Origin: Pleurocapsa sp. PCC 7327
GTDB taxonomy: Bacteria > Cyanobacteriota > Cyanobacteriia > Cyanobacteriales > Microcystaceae
Reading direction: 5' to 3'
Length of the DNA stretch: 64,000 nt
NCBI RefSeq assembly: GCF_000317025.1
Contig: NC_019689.1
Coordinates: 1,899,501 to 1,963,500 of the forward strand
The notes under the pieces are model-generated. The model saw nothing but the letters and a program-made list of their open reading frames with translations. It was not told where the DNA came from and ran no database searches. Numbering within the stretch: position 1 is the first letter of the stretch; every line of letters begins with the position of its first letter. Positions 54,187 through 63,624 of this stretch are shown here, in pieces. Made by a program: the position numbers and the translations under genes.

Positions 54187-55137
54187 TCATTCTTCGACGC
54201 GATAGCCAAATTCTGCCAGTTGTAAGCGGGATTGCCGCCATTTTGGTTCTACTTTAACAAATAGTTTTAGGTAAACATCGCCTGCAATTAACTTTTGGAT
54301 TTGCTCGCGGGCAGCGACTCCTATTGCCTTGAGCATAGCGCCACCCTTGCCGATTAAAATTCCTTTTTGAGATTCTCGTTCGACATTGATAGCTGCGAGA
54401 ACGCGGGTAATTTTTGGCGTTTCTTCGACTTGTTCGATGACGACGGCAACTGAGTGAGGGACTTCTTGGCGAGTTAGCAGCAAAATTTGCTCGCGAATCA
54501 ATTCTCCCATGATGAAGCGTTCGGGGCGATCGGTAATTAAATCGGGCGGATAATAGTAAGGTCCGGGTTCTAAACAATCGACTAAGAGATTTTGCAGCGT
54601 TTCTAGTCCTGCCCCCGTCAGTGCAGAAAATTTAGCGACTTTCCAGTTGTGGGATTCGGCGAGGCACGTGTAACTCTCATCGATCGCTCGATAATCTGAA
54701 GGTTGTAAGTCGGCTTTGTTGAGTCCTAAAATGACTGGCGTTTTCGTTTTTTCTAGTAGTTCGACGATGTAGCGATCGCCACCTCCCGCCTCGACGGAAC
54801 TATCTACGACAAATAGTACGACATCGACAGAATTAATAGCATTGATAGCATTTTTGACGAGGACTTTTCCGAGTTCGTGATGGGGTTTATGGATTCCGGG
54901 GGTATCGACAAAAATAATTTGCGCTTTCTCGGTGGTGAGAATTCCCTGAAGGCGATTGCGAGTCGTTTGCGCGACGGGCGAAACAATGGCAACTTTGTGC
55001 CCGACTAGATGATTCATTAGGGTCGATTTGCCCACGTTGGGACGACCGATGATGCCGACAAATCCAGATTTAAATCCCGGCGGCGGCGTTGGAATGGCTA
55101 AAGGGGTTGATTGTTGGTCAAATTCTTCAGAATTCAT
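54187..55137 (-). CDS. era: GTPase Era
   Basis: Essential GTPase of 316 residues assisting 16S rRNA maturation and 30S assembly. G motifs: GRPNVGKST (G1), TTRNRLQGI (G2), DTPGIHKP (G3), NKAD (G4), SALTG (G5). The KH domain shows KGILIGKGGAMLKAIGVAAREQIQKLIAGDVYLKLFVKVEPKWR. It has a 20-residue N-terminal extension (EEFDQQSTPLAIPTPPPGF) relative to E. coli. The start ATG overlaps the upstream gene's TGA (ATGA), so translation is coupled to the aspartoacylase-like gene. It is intact. Confidence 0.96.
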   Translation of the reverse strand: MNSEEFDQQSTPLAIPTPPPGFKSGFVGIIGRPNVGKSTLMNHLVGHKVAIVSPVAQTTRNRLQGILTTEKAQIIFVDTPGIHKPHHELGKVLVKNAINAINSVDVVLFVVDSSVEAGGGDRYIVELLEKTKTPVILGLNKADLQPSDYRAIDESYTCLAESHNWKVAKFSALTGAGLETLQNLLVDCLEPGPYYYPPDLITDRPERFIMGELIREQILLLTRQEVPHSVAVVIEQVEETPKITRVLAAINVERESQKGILIGKGGAMLKAIGVAAREQIQKLIAGDVYLKLFVKVEPKWRQSRLQLAEFGYRVEE

Positions 55138-56279
55138 AATTCAAAGTTCAGAATTCCTAAAACGTATTCGCCTTGATTGACCGATTGATTGGTGGAAATA
55201 TCGAAGACTAATCCATCGGTTTCTGCGCAAATATCGATCGCGGTTGGCAGGTCTCCACTTTTATTAAAACTTAAGAGTTGATAGAGGCGATCGCCTGCTT
55301 TAACAGAAGTTTTCAAGGGAACCCTTTTTTGAATCATGCCTCCTGCGATCGCGTAATAATTTTTAATTTGATGTCTTCTAACTAATTGAATCTCAGTCGA
55401 GGCTGGATAGTTAACGGAGTGCCCTGCTAGAGTCAAAATCCCTTTGTAGGCAAGGTAGTTTTTAATTCCCTTTACCCCCACTTCAACAGATTCTGGATTC
55501 ATTTGCATTCCCGAACCGAGTTCTAACGTCCATGCTTCTAAATCAAATTTAATGGCTTTTCCCAATTTTGTCAGTTGTTTTTCTAAAGCCAACCAAGGTT
55601 TCATAAACGCTTCATCAAAAGCATTTCCGTCGTATTCAGTCATTAAGATGCCGTATTCTAAGAAAAAATATTTGGCACTTTCTTCTCGTCCCTGAAAACA
55701 GTATAAGTAATCGATTCCTTGGTTGCTCGAACTATGAATGTCGATAACAAAATCGGCATCCAAGCATAAAGATTGTAATTGATATCGATATCGATCTCTG
55801 TAGGGAACGCTACTGGGTTTTTGGATTCGTTCTAATTGTTTGGCAAAAGCAGCTTTTTGTTTCTCTAAAAAATTTTTTCTGACTTCTTTGATGTCCAGAT
55901 TTTTTTGCGTTTTGACAAAAGTTGCTAAATCTTCACATTCTTTTTCATAATCCCAGAAAATACGATTCCAGTCTCTGCCATCGTAACTATTAAATCTTCC
56001 GGCTGAAAAAAAGTGACTTCTCTGATTCGTTCCCAAAGGATTGCAGACCGGAACTAACCAAATTTCTCCAGTTATTCGATCTTCATCTAGCTCGGTCAAA
56101 AATTCAATAAGTTGATGAATCACTGCATTGCCAACAATTTCAGATCCATGGAGATTGGATTGTATATAAACTTTTTTCCCCGGCTGTTTGCCAATGAATT
56201 TATAAACTTGAATAGATAAATTATCGCCCGAAGCGAGTTGCAGCAAATCGATTTGAGAAGTAATAGGAATCATGCTCAA
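55134..56279 (-). CDS. Succinylglutamate desuccinylase/aspartoacylase-family zinc hydrolase
   Basis: Zinc carboxypeptidase-fold deacylase of 381 residues. The metal ligands are in QSNLHGSEIVGNAVIHQL (His, Glu) and a distal His in FVIDIHSSSNQGIDYLY. VPVCNPLGTNQRSHFFSAGRFNSYDGRDWNR forms the substrate-carboxylate/Arg region, and LEAWTLELGSGMQMNPESV provides the catalytic Glu. Function is uncertain: family members deacylate N-acyl amino acids. It is translationally coupled to era by ATGA, an association not obviously explained by function. Confidence 0.86.
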   Translation of the reverse strand: MSMIPITSQIDLLQLASGDNLSIQVYKFIGKQPGKKVYIQSNLHGSEIVGNAVIHQLIEFLTELDEDRITGEIWLVPVCNPLGTNQRSHFFSAGRFNSYDGRDWNRIFWDYEKECEDLATFVKTQKNLDIKEVRKNFLEKQKAAFAKQLERIQKPSSVPYRDRYRYQLQSLCLDADFVIDIHSSSNQGIDYLYCFQGREESAKYFFLEYGILMTEYDGNAFDEAFMKPWLALEKQLTKLGKAIKFDLEAWTLELGSGMQMNPESVEVGVKGIKNYLAYKGILTLAGHSVNYPASTEIQLVRRHQIKNYYAIAGGMIQKRVPLKTSVKAGDRLYQLLSFNKSGDLPTAIDICAETDGLVFDISTNQSVNQGEYVLGILNFEL

Positions 56280-56668
56280 AAGAAAGAAGTGAAATTAAAT
56301 ACAATTTTTTGAGGGGCGAGCCAGCACCGATATAATAAAAATTATTGTACGATCGATAGTTACTTAAATAATTATCAATAACTATTATTTAATTTCGTAA
56401 ATAGTTGAGAAGACTTAAGTATGAAGAAAATGGCTTCTCCACTCAGCCTGCTGTCTTTATCGACACTTCTTTCTATTTTTCTTCACTTCAATCAGCGATC
56501 GCGTCTTCGGAACGCCAGCGTCAGTAGCACAGCAAAACATTCGAGTTAATACCGTTCGCTCGTTGCCAGTACTGAGCGATTATTTCTACTAATTGATGCT
56601 GTTATTTCCAGAGAATTTCGGGGAATCCTAAAACTGTAATCGTATTGGTAGCTTCCCCGGAAAGTCCT
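56280..56668. other. 389-base intergenic region with a split small frame
   Basis: From ATG 56421 a signal-peptide-like sequence reads KKMASPLSLLSLSTLLSIFL. A one-base frame change then continues as SISDRVFGTPASVAQQNIRVNTVRSLPVLSDYFY to TAA 56590. This may be a small secreted-peptide relic. Otherwise AT-rich, with one HIP1 site. A GGAAAG site lies before the VWA gene. Confidence 0.35.
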
Positions 56669-57307
56669 ATGAGTCAAATGCCAATGAAGTTTGACAGCGC
56701 TTCTCTAGCAGCGCGAGATTATACGCTGATTATCGATAAAAGCGGCAGTATGTCTACTGTAGAGCGAGCGGGAGGTCAAACGCGATGGGAGGCAGTTCGA
56801 GAATCTGCTTTAGCTTTAGCGAGAAAATGCGAGGAGTTCGATGCTGATGGGATGACGGTTTATGTGTTTTCTAGTCGATTCAAGCGCTACGATAACGTAA
56901 CATCGAGCGACATAGAAAGAATTTTTCAAGAAAATAAGCCAAGCGGCGGTACTAACTTGGTAGCTGTTCTGCAAGACGCAATTAACAACTACTTTCAGCG
57001 TAAGGCAACTGGAAAAACAAAACCGTTAGGAGAGATATTTTTAGTCGTTAGCGATGGCGAACCCGACGATCGCATTGCAGTCAGCGAAGTAATTCTCAAT
57101 GTCACTCGCAAGATGGATCGAGATGAAGAACTCGGTATCTCTTTGATTCAAGTGGGTTGCGATCCTGGAGTAGCTAAATATCTCAAGTCATTGGACGATC
57201 TCCTGCAAGGATTGGGAGCAAAATTTGATATTGTCGATACTGTCAGCTTTGATGAAATGGAAAATCTGACGCTGACAGAAGTTTTAATGAACGCGATCGC
57301 TGATTGA
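56669..57307 (+). CDS. von Willebrand factor A domain protein
   Basis: A 212-residue single VWA domain. The metal-ion-dependent adhesion site is DKSGSMS in YTLIIDKSGSMST, and the Thr/Asp positions follow in KPSGGTNLVAVL and LVVSDGEPDD. I choose ATG 56669 behind GGAAAG over a TTG eight codons upstream. There is no signal peptide, so the protein is cytosolic. It resembles TerY-like proteins that may scaffold stress or metal-related complexes, although no ter or MoxR genes are adjacent. The family is firm, the partner unknown. Confidence 0.88.
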   Translation: MSQMPMKFDSASLAARDYTLIIDKSGSMSTVERAGGQTRWEAVRESALALARKCEEFDADGMTVYVFSSRFKRYDNVTSSDIERIFQENKPSGGTNLVAVLQDAINNYFQRKATGKTKPLGEIFLVVSDGEPDDRIAVSEVILNVTRKMDRDEELGISLIQVGCDPGVAKYLKSLDDLLQGLGAKFDIVDTVSFDEMENLTLTEVLMNAIAD

Positions 57308-57325
57308 AATGAGTGAGTATAGAGT

Positions 57326-58762
57326 TTATTTGCGCGACAGTTTTGCCCAGATCGCGCTTGGTTTGCCAAGGGCATGAGTGCCAATAAGACTGGCAAATAC
57401 GCAATACGCACAAGTAGCAGCGATCGCCGTAGGGAGAAAATCTAGCTCGATTTTTTGTAGAATGGCAAATACAGCTAGCATCAACAAACCGAGAAGAAGC
57501 GGACGGCGCGCGATCTGCCACGGTCGCAGCGAAAAAAGACGATGATTTGTTGCCCAGACATATTGACCGCAGGCAAGGACTTGCATCAAGAGTAAGGAAA
57601 GAGCTGCACCGAGTAACTGATACTGAGAAATTAGCGCTATGCTAGCAAAACCGCCCGCGATCGTCGTCACGATTACCTCGCGCAAGTTAACCCGTTCGCA
57701 TCCATTGGCGACCAACGAATAGCTTAAGGGTCGAACGATCCCAGAGGCAATCAACCCGAAAGAAACGATGTTTAGCGCTATAGTTGCTTCAAGAAAGCCA
57801 GTGTTTCCGTAGAGAAAAACGAGTAAATTTCCGCCAATAAATAAAAGTCCGACAATCAAGGGAAACGCCACGGCTAATAAAATTTCCACCAGACCTTCAA
57901 CCAATTGACGCTGTTTTTGTTGACCCGATGCAATCGTCTGCGACATTCTTGGAAAAGCACTCGTGACAATACTTTGGGAAATAATTTCAAACGGTTGCAT
58001 CAACTGTATAACACCGCCATACAGACCGACGACAACTTCCCCACCCAGAAGCGATAAAATAAACGTCAGCATTCTTTCTCTAAAAACCGCAATTCCTTCG
58101 ATTGCTAAAAATACGCGAACCGCATTGCAAGTATCCCAGATAAAGCTCCAATCAATTCGCCACTGAAGTTTGACCGTTCGTGCGAGCAAGCCCCATTGCA
58201 GGATGAGGATAGCTACTTCCGAGAGTACCATAATTACTGCAACGGCGTTAATGTCGTAGTCTAGCCTCATTGCCCAAATTGCAGCTAGCACCCGCAAAAT
58301 ATAAAATGGCACCGTACTAAATGCAATAAGGTGCATCCTCTCCTGTGCTTGAAATATAGCTTCTGTAATATTGGAGAGCGAAAAGGGAGCGATCGCCGCT
58401 CCGAGAATATAGCAAACCATTGCCGTATCTGACTTGTAGGGAAGAGCAAAAACGACGAGAACCAGCAGTCCATAGGCAACGAGACTAAAAAAAAGCTGCA
58501 ATAAAGTGCCGCTGGTCAAATAAATCGGCGTTTCTTGGGGATAGCGCGATAGTTCTCGCGTAAACAGGGTTTTAAACCCCTGCGAAGCCAGGGACATAAA
58601 GAAAAAATAATAGCTGAAGGCTAGCGTATACTGCCCCAACTGATAGGGACCCAACAAACGCGCGATCGCGGCAAACAGGACAAAAGTCGTGATGCTTTGT
58701 GCCAAGCGATTGGATACTATGGCGAGCGAATTACTAAAGAATTTTCTTTTTCCCATTATCAA
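57326..58762 (-). CDS. Polysaccharide flippase (MATE/Wzx-type)
   Basis: Lipid-linked oligosaccharide flippase of 478 residues with about 12-14 membrane spans. It begins LAIVSNRLAQSITTFVLFAAIARLLGPYQLGQYTLAFSYYFFFMSLASQGFKTLFTREL, the usual start of a Wzx/RfbX protein. TSAFPRMSQTIASGQQKQRQLVEGLVEILLAVAFPLIVGLLF and GLIASGIVRPLSYSLVANGCERVNLREV are further family blocks. It should move an undecaprenyl-linked glycan across the membrane. No polymerase or initiating enzymes are adjacent. Confidence 0.9.
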   Translation of the reverse strand: MIMGKRKFFSNSLAIVSNRLAQSITTFVLFAAIARLLGPYQLGQYTLAFSYYFFFMSLASQGFKTLFTRELSRYPQETPIYLTSGTLLQLFFSLVAYGLLVLVVFALPYKSDTAMVCYILGAAIAPFSLSNITEAIFQAQERMHLIAFSTVPFYILRVLAAIWAMRLDYDINAVAVIMVLSEVAILILQWGLLARTVKLQWRIDWSFIWDTCNAVRVFLAIEGIAVFRERMLTFILSLLGGEVVVGLYGGVIQLMQPFEIISQSIVTSAFPRMSQTIASGQQKQRQLVEGLVEILLAVAFPLIVGLLFIGGNLLVFLYGNTGFLEATIALNIVSFGLIASGIVRPLSYSLVANGCERVNLREVIVTTIAGGFASIALISQYQLLGAALSLLLMQVLACGQYVWATNHRLFSLRPWQIARRPLLLGLLMLAVFAILQKIELDFLPTAIAATCAYCVFASLIGTHALGKPSAIWAKLSRK

Positions 58763-58875
58763 AGAGAGCAGCGAAGCTAAACTTTGTTTGATTAAAAGGG
58801 AAAATGAAAGAAAAATAAAGTATTGGGCTTGTCATTAGAGTTTAATGACACATAGAGAAATGACTGCGCAGCTTC

Positions 58876-61446
58876 TCAAACTTTCCATTGCGGATCGCTT
58901 GCCAAAAGTTTCGTTGCCGCTTCCTTCGAGAGCGGTTTTGAGAAGAAATATCCCTGTCCGTATTCGCAATTTAAGGATTGAAGCGCCCTAACTTGATGGG
59001 CGGTTTCTACTCCTTCGGCGATTACGTCAAACTCTAAATTGTGACCCAGCATAATGATAGTACGAACGATTTGAGCGTACTTATAACTTTCTCGATCCTC
59101 GTTGAGATGATTGACAAATGACTGGTCGATTTTCAGAGTATCGATGGGAAAGGCATGCAGATTGCTCAGCGATGAATATCCCGTGCCAAAATCATCCAAA
59201 CTCAATCTGAGTCCGAGTGCTTTTAGCCGCCTAAGCAGTGCTAATCCTTCTTCAAAATCGTTCATCATCAGACTTTCGGTAATTTCTAACTTCAATCGCT
59301 CGCGATCGATGGGAATGTCCTCTAAAATTGTCTCGATTTGTTCGACTAAATCGACTTGAGAAAACTGTCGGCGAGAAAGATTGACGCTCATGATTAGAGA
59401 GGAATGTTGGGGAAATTGCTCCCGCCAGCAATTCATCTGAAGGCAAGCTTCTTGCAAAATCCACTGACCGATGGAAATAATCAACCCATTTTCTTCGGCG
59501 ACTGGCACGAACAGTTCGGGAGACACAAAACCTCGCTGAGGAGACTGCCAGCGAATTAGCGCTTCAAAACCGCTAATTTTGAGCGTTTTAAGCGAGACGA
59601 TCGGTTGATAGTAGAGCTGAAACTCCCGACGGGCGATCGCTCCCCTCATCTCGGTTTCTAATTGCCAGCGCGTCTCTGCCTGAGCGCGCATTCCGGCAGC
59701 AAAGATCTGATGGCGAGCTTGACCTAATTCTTTTGCCTGATACATGGCAATATCGGCTTCTCGCAACAGTTCTTCGGCATCGAAATCGCTACCCGTCCGG
59801 TTGTAGGCAATGCCGATGCTGACGGTGGTATAAATATCCTGTCCTTGCCATTGAAAGGGATGGGTTAATTCTTTTTGCAGGCGGTCGGCGAGTTGAGTGG
59901 CCTCATGTTCGTCGTCGATCGCGCTCAAATAAATAGCAAATTCGTCTCCGCCGACGCGAGCGAGTTGTTGTCCTTTGCTATCAAGCTGTTTTTGCAGGCG
60001 CTTGGCTGTATTGCGCAATAGCCAATCGCCAGCTTCTCTTCCCAAACCGTCGTTGATTCGCTTGAAGCGATCGAGATCGAGAAAGAGAATCGCGATCGTG
60101 ACATTCTGAAACCTTTTCTGACGGTTGATTTGTTCGAGCTTTTGGAGAAAGGCGCGGCGATTGTGCAAACCCGTCAAGGCATCGCGAGAGTTACTGTAAA
60201 AAAGTTGATGGACGAGTACGCCAGCACTGGTTGCCATAACTGCGATCGCGGGTGGAACGACCGGAATCCAGTCCGATTGAACGAAGGCAAGATAGCCAAC
60301 GAGCCACAATCCGCCTGTAGAGATTGCGACAGCTGCGCCAAGATGAAGGGGGTGGTGCAACCGCAAGCCCAACAGTCCTCCTACTAACGACCAGAGCCAG
60401 ATCCACAGCCATTCTCCCCACTGCGCCCAGAACCAAAACTGGCGTTGATTGTCTAGCACGGTAGCGAGAATTTGACTGACCATTTGCGCGTGGATAACTA
60501 CCCCCGGCATGAAGTTGTTATTTCTTGCTCCGGCGCTATAGGGAGTAGCGAATTGGTTTTTACCATTCGGCGCTACCGTCCCGACGAGAACGACCTTATC
60601 CTCGATCCAAGTGGGATCTACCTTGTTGTTGAGGACATCAGTTAGCGTGACTTGTCGCACGACTTGCTTAGCTGAACGATATTTGAGCAAGGTTTGCCAA
60701 CCCGATACCTCGGCAGCAGGTATCTGATATCCGCCAGAATTCTCTTGGAGGCGAGGTAAGGAGGTTTTGCCAATTTGCAGCGCGTCGGGCGTGGCTCGAA
60801 CGCTTAAATTGCCATCTTTGAGGTAGTTTAGGCTTAGCTGCAAGGCAAATGAGTAGAATTTTTCTTTGTCCGATTCGGCATACATTAAATTGCGGCGCAA
60901 CACGTTATCGTTATCGAGAACGAAGTCGCTAAAACCAACGCGATCGCGACTAACCCCAGGAGGAGGCGAGATGCTTTGACCGTCGCCGTCTTCTAGTTTG
61001 GTGACGACAATAACGTTATTGGCTTTTAGTTCCTCAAGGAGTTCCTCGCGACCGGGCGGGTAGGAGATGTTGGGGTAGATATCAAGACCGATCGCTTTTG
61101 GTCGCTCTTTTTGCAGCGCACTCAGGAGTCGCGCAATTACTCGATCCGACAGCGGTCTTTTGTTCTGGGAGCAAAGGTCGTCTTCGGTAATACCCACGAC
61201 TAAAAGGCGCGGATCGGGAGGCAATGGCGGCGATAGCTGCATCATCGAGTCGAACGCGATCAGTTCCGTTCCTTGCAGGATGCCGGCTTGCCTGATTCCT
61301 ATGACTAAACCCGCGATCGATAAACTTGCCAATAGCGCAGAGGAAGTGGGAATGACAGACGAACTGGCGAGTTTACGAGCGTTTCGCTGAGAGTTGGCAG
61401 CAGCAGATAGCAGAGAACGAATTGTCCGAGAGAGTTTAGCTATCAC
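58876..61446 (-). CDS. CHASE2-GGDEF-EAL signalling protein
   Basis: Membrane c-di-GMP enzyme of 856 residues. An N-terminal membrane span is followed by the periplasmic CHASE2 sensor (FDSMMQLSPPLPPDPRLLVVGITEDDL, KAIGLDIYPNI, VLVGTVAPN), then three spans (about 345-415), a GGDEF domain with RVGGDEFAIY at 497-505 and an EAL domain with EALIRW at 628-633. Further EAL motifs are LKLEITESLMMND, DDFGTGYSSL, LKIDQSFV and EGVET. Both active sites look complete, so it may make and break c-di-GMP. The start is a GTG. Confidence 0.93.
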   Translation of the reverse strand: MIAKLSRTIRSLLSAAANSQRNARKLASSSVIPTSSALLASLSIAGLVIGIRQAGILQGTELIAFDSMMQLSPPLPPDPRLLVVGITEDDLCSQNKRPLSDRVIARLLSALQKERPKAIGLDIYPNISYPPGREELLEELKANNVIVVTKLEDGDGQSISPPPGVSRDRVGFSDFVLDNDNVLRRNLMYAESDKEKFYSFALQLSLNYLKDGNLSVRATPDALQIGKTSLPRLQENSGGYQIPAAEVSGWQTLLKYRSAKQVVRQVTLTDVLNNKVDPTWIEDKVVLVGTVAPNGKNQFATPYSAGARNNNFMPGVVIHAQMVSQILATVLDNQRQFWFWAQWGEWLWIWLWSLVGGLLGLRLHHPLHLGAAVAISTGGLWLVGYLAFVQSDWIPVVPPAIAVMATSAGVLVHQLFYSNSRDALTGLHNRRAFLQKLEQINRQKRFQNVTIAILFLDLDRFKRINDGLGREAGDWLLRNTAKRLQKQLDSKGQQLARVGGDEFAIYLSAIDDEHEATQLADRLQKELTHPFQWQGQDIYTTVSIGIAYNRTGSDFDAEELLREADIAMYQAKELGQARHQIFAAGMRAQAETRWQLETEMRGAIARREFQLYYQPIVSLKTLKISGFEALIRWQSPQRGFVSPELFVPVAEENGLIISIGQWILQEACLQMNCWREQFPQHSSLIMSVNLSRRQFSQVDLVEQIETILEDIPIDRERLKLEITESLMMNDFEEGLALLRRLKALGLRLSLDDFGTGYSSLSNLHAFPIDTLKIDQSFVNHLNEDRESYKYAQIVRTIIMLGHNLEFDVIAEGVETAHQVRALQSLNCEYGQGYFFSKPLSKEAATKLLASDPQWKV

Positions 61447-61895
61447 AAATTTAAATTATAAAATACAAATCTAAAAAACTCTATTTATAGGGATTTTAAG
61501 TTAATAAAAATGCAAATTAAATGAGTAAATGAAAAATGGGCAAGGAAGGAAACGAGACTGAAATGAATTTCTGCGAGCAAGCAATCGATTAAATCGACCT
61601 CTTTTATCAAGCATTAAATACATACATAACTAGATTAATAGATGAGGTAACTCGAATATGCTAAGGCGGATGCAACTCAAAAAAAAATTTTCGCGATCGC
61701 AACTTGGGCATCACTTTGAGGGTGGGAGGAAGTTCTCCTCACTCTTCCCACACTCCCCACATTTCCCTATGCGTCGAGAGCAGGGGGAGAAAAAGCTTGA
61801 TTTTAAAACATGAAACTTTAATATTCGCTATACAGTCAATAACCTCTAAAAGAAGAGTTTTTCGATAATAGCAAAAAACATAATATGCTGTTTTC
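61447..61895. other. 449-base intergenic region, no gene seen
   Basis: AT-rich DNA between divergent genes, with one HIP1 site and a repeated CTCCCCACA-type pyrimidine stretch around 61740-61765. No coding frame, hairpin or promoter was convincingly recognised. Confidence 0.4.
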
Positions 61896-63509
61896 ATGAT
61901 TAGAACAGCCGAAGGTCAAGTTAATTTAAAGGCGCTGGAGGAGCTACTGCAAAAACGTCTGAACTCGGAGTCTTCAGCTAACCCTCCCCTACAGATTTAC
62001 TGCGTCCTGAAAGAGGAAACCCCCATCGTTCTCATTCGCTGCCCGGAGTCCGTTATCCCCTATCCCAAGCAAATTTTTTCGCTGCTAAGACAAGCTCTGC
62101 AAGAGGAACGAATCTGGGAAAATTCCCCCATCTCGATGTATCTGATCTGGCAAGACCAAGAACGATCTGAGATTTTTGATCGTTGGCTTGCCGATTGGCA
62201 ACCGAGAAAGGCAATTGGCGATCGCGACGAGTCTTCTTTGGAGTCGAAGAACTTGCAAAAAAGAGAAACGAAAAGAAAATCTGGGTTGCTAGCGGGAACT
62301 GGCATCGGGATCGTTTTGCTGCTTGGCGGTTGGTATGTCTTGACTCGTCCTTGCGCGATCGGCGACTGTCCGGCAATCGATCGCTCGGCTTTGAGTGAGG
62401 TCAAACTTTCCGCCTCAAACCAAGATATCTTAGAGGCGCGACAGCAATTGGAACGAACCATCAAAACATTACAAGCAATTCCTGGGTGGTCGAGGCATCG
62501 CAGGCAAGCAGAAATATTGCTGGCAGATTACCACAAACAATTGGCAAGTTTAACAAAAATTACAGCAGCGATCGCGACGACAGAGCAAGCCACTTCTCTA
62601 GCGCAAAATTTTTCTTACCCTAACTGGGAAGAAATTCGACAGCTTTGCCAAAAAGCGATCGCCTCCCTGCAACAAGTGCCGCCAGAAAGTCAATGGTACG
62701 CGATCGCGCAAGCCAGAAAGCGAGATTATCAGAAAAAACTCGCTGGAATCGAGCAGAGACAGCAAGCACAATCCCAAGCCAATACTAGCTTGAGAATGGC
62801 TCAAGAAACTGCAAAATTGGCGCGAATACGTCAAAAAGACGCTCAATCCCCAGCAGACTGGCAGCTAGTTCTCGCCACTTGGCAAACCTCAGTAAGGCGG
62901 CTGCGAGAAATTTCTCCCCAAACCAACACCTATCAACAGGCACAAAGACTTCTAGCTATCTATACCCCGCAACTGATAGCAGTCCAAACCCGCTACAAGC
63001 AGGAGCAGTCTGCGGCGAGTTCCTATCAAAAAGCAATAGAACAAGCCAAACTGGCAACAGATGCCGAAGCGAATGCTCGTTGGTCGGCTGCCGCATCCAA
63101 CTGGCGCAGCGCTCTAATTTACATTAAACAAGTTCCGCGCAATACCTTTCAATATCGCCAAGCCGAACCCTTAATGGCTATCTATACCGTAGCGTTCGAT
63201 CGCGCGGCTCGCCTCCAACAAACCGAGAGCATTCTTCAACAAATTTGCCTGCCCGACAACAAGATCTGTAACTGGGCGACCGCCGATAGCGCTATCAAAA
63301 TTAACCTAACTTCTAGCTACATACAGAGAGTCTGGGAGACGGCGATTCAGGCACAAGCTAGCGCCAATTGGCAAGTACAAGTCGAGTTGCTCGATCGCAT
63401 TGCCACCCTAGAGAAAAGTTTACAAAGCTTGAGCAATCATTTCGGCAAACGAGTGGAAGTTTATAATGCAGATGGAAGGTTAATGATAGTTTATCAACCG
63501 AGCAAGTAA
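61896..63509 (+). CDS. Membrane-anchored coiled-coil protein of unknown function
   Basis: A 537-residue protein. The N-terminal soluble domain (1-105; LQIYCVLKEETPIVLIRCPESVIPYPKQI) is followed by a basic stretch and one membrane span at about 130-149 (LLAGTGIGIVLLLGGWYVL), so the long C-terminal region is extracytoplasmic. That region is nearly all helical with Gln/Ala-rich heptads and a repeated pattern: RQQLERTIKTLQAIPGWSRHRRQAE, QKAIASLQQVPPESQWYAIAQARK, WRSALIYIKQVPRNTFQYRQAE. Such repeats are seen in cyanobacterial proteins of undefined role. CVLCN-like cysteines (CAIGDC, CLPDNKIC) could pair. Function unknown. Confidence 0.8.
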   Translation: MIRTAEGQVNLKALEELLQKRLNSESSANPPLQIYCVLKEETPIVLIRCPESVIPYPKQIFSLLRQALQEERIWENSPISMYLIWQDQERSEIFDRWLADWQPRKAIGDRDESSLESKNLQKRETKRKSGLLAGTGIGIVLLLGGWYVLTRPCAIGDCPAIDRSALSEVKLSASNQDILEARQQLERTIKTLQAIPGWSRHRRQAEILLADYHKQLASLTKITAAIATTEQATSLAQNFSYPNWEEIRQLCQKAIASLQQVPPESQWYAIAQARKRDYQKKLAGIEQRQQAQSQANTSLRMAQETAKLARIRQKDAQSPADWQLVLATWQTSVRRLREISPQTNTYQQAQRLLAIYTPQLIAVQTRYKQEQSAASSYQKAIEQAKLATDAEANARWSAAASNWRSALIYIKQVPRNTFQYRQAEPLMAIYTVAFDRAARLQQTESILQQICLPDNKICNWATADSAIKINLTSSYIQRVWETAIQAQASANWQVQVELLDRIATLEKSLQSLSNHFGKRVEVYNADGRLMIVYQPSK

Positions 63510-63624
63510 GCGAATATTTAACCAATTGTCGCTAAAATAAAAGACTTGAAAATAGCCATCGCCGCCTTGTTTCCAAATTAGTAACCGCCAAGCCACAACA
63601 GTTTCGCCGTATTAAGCTATAGTT

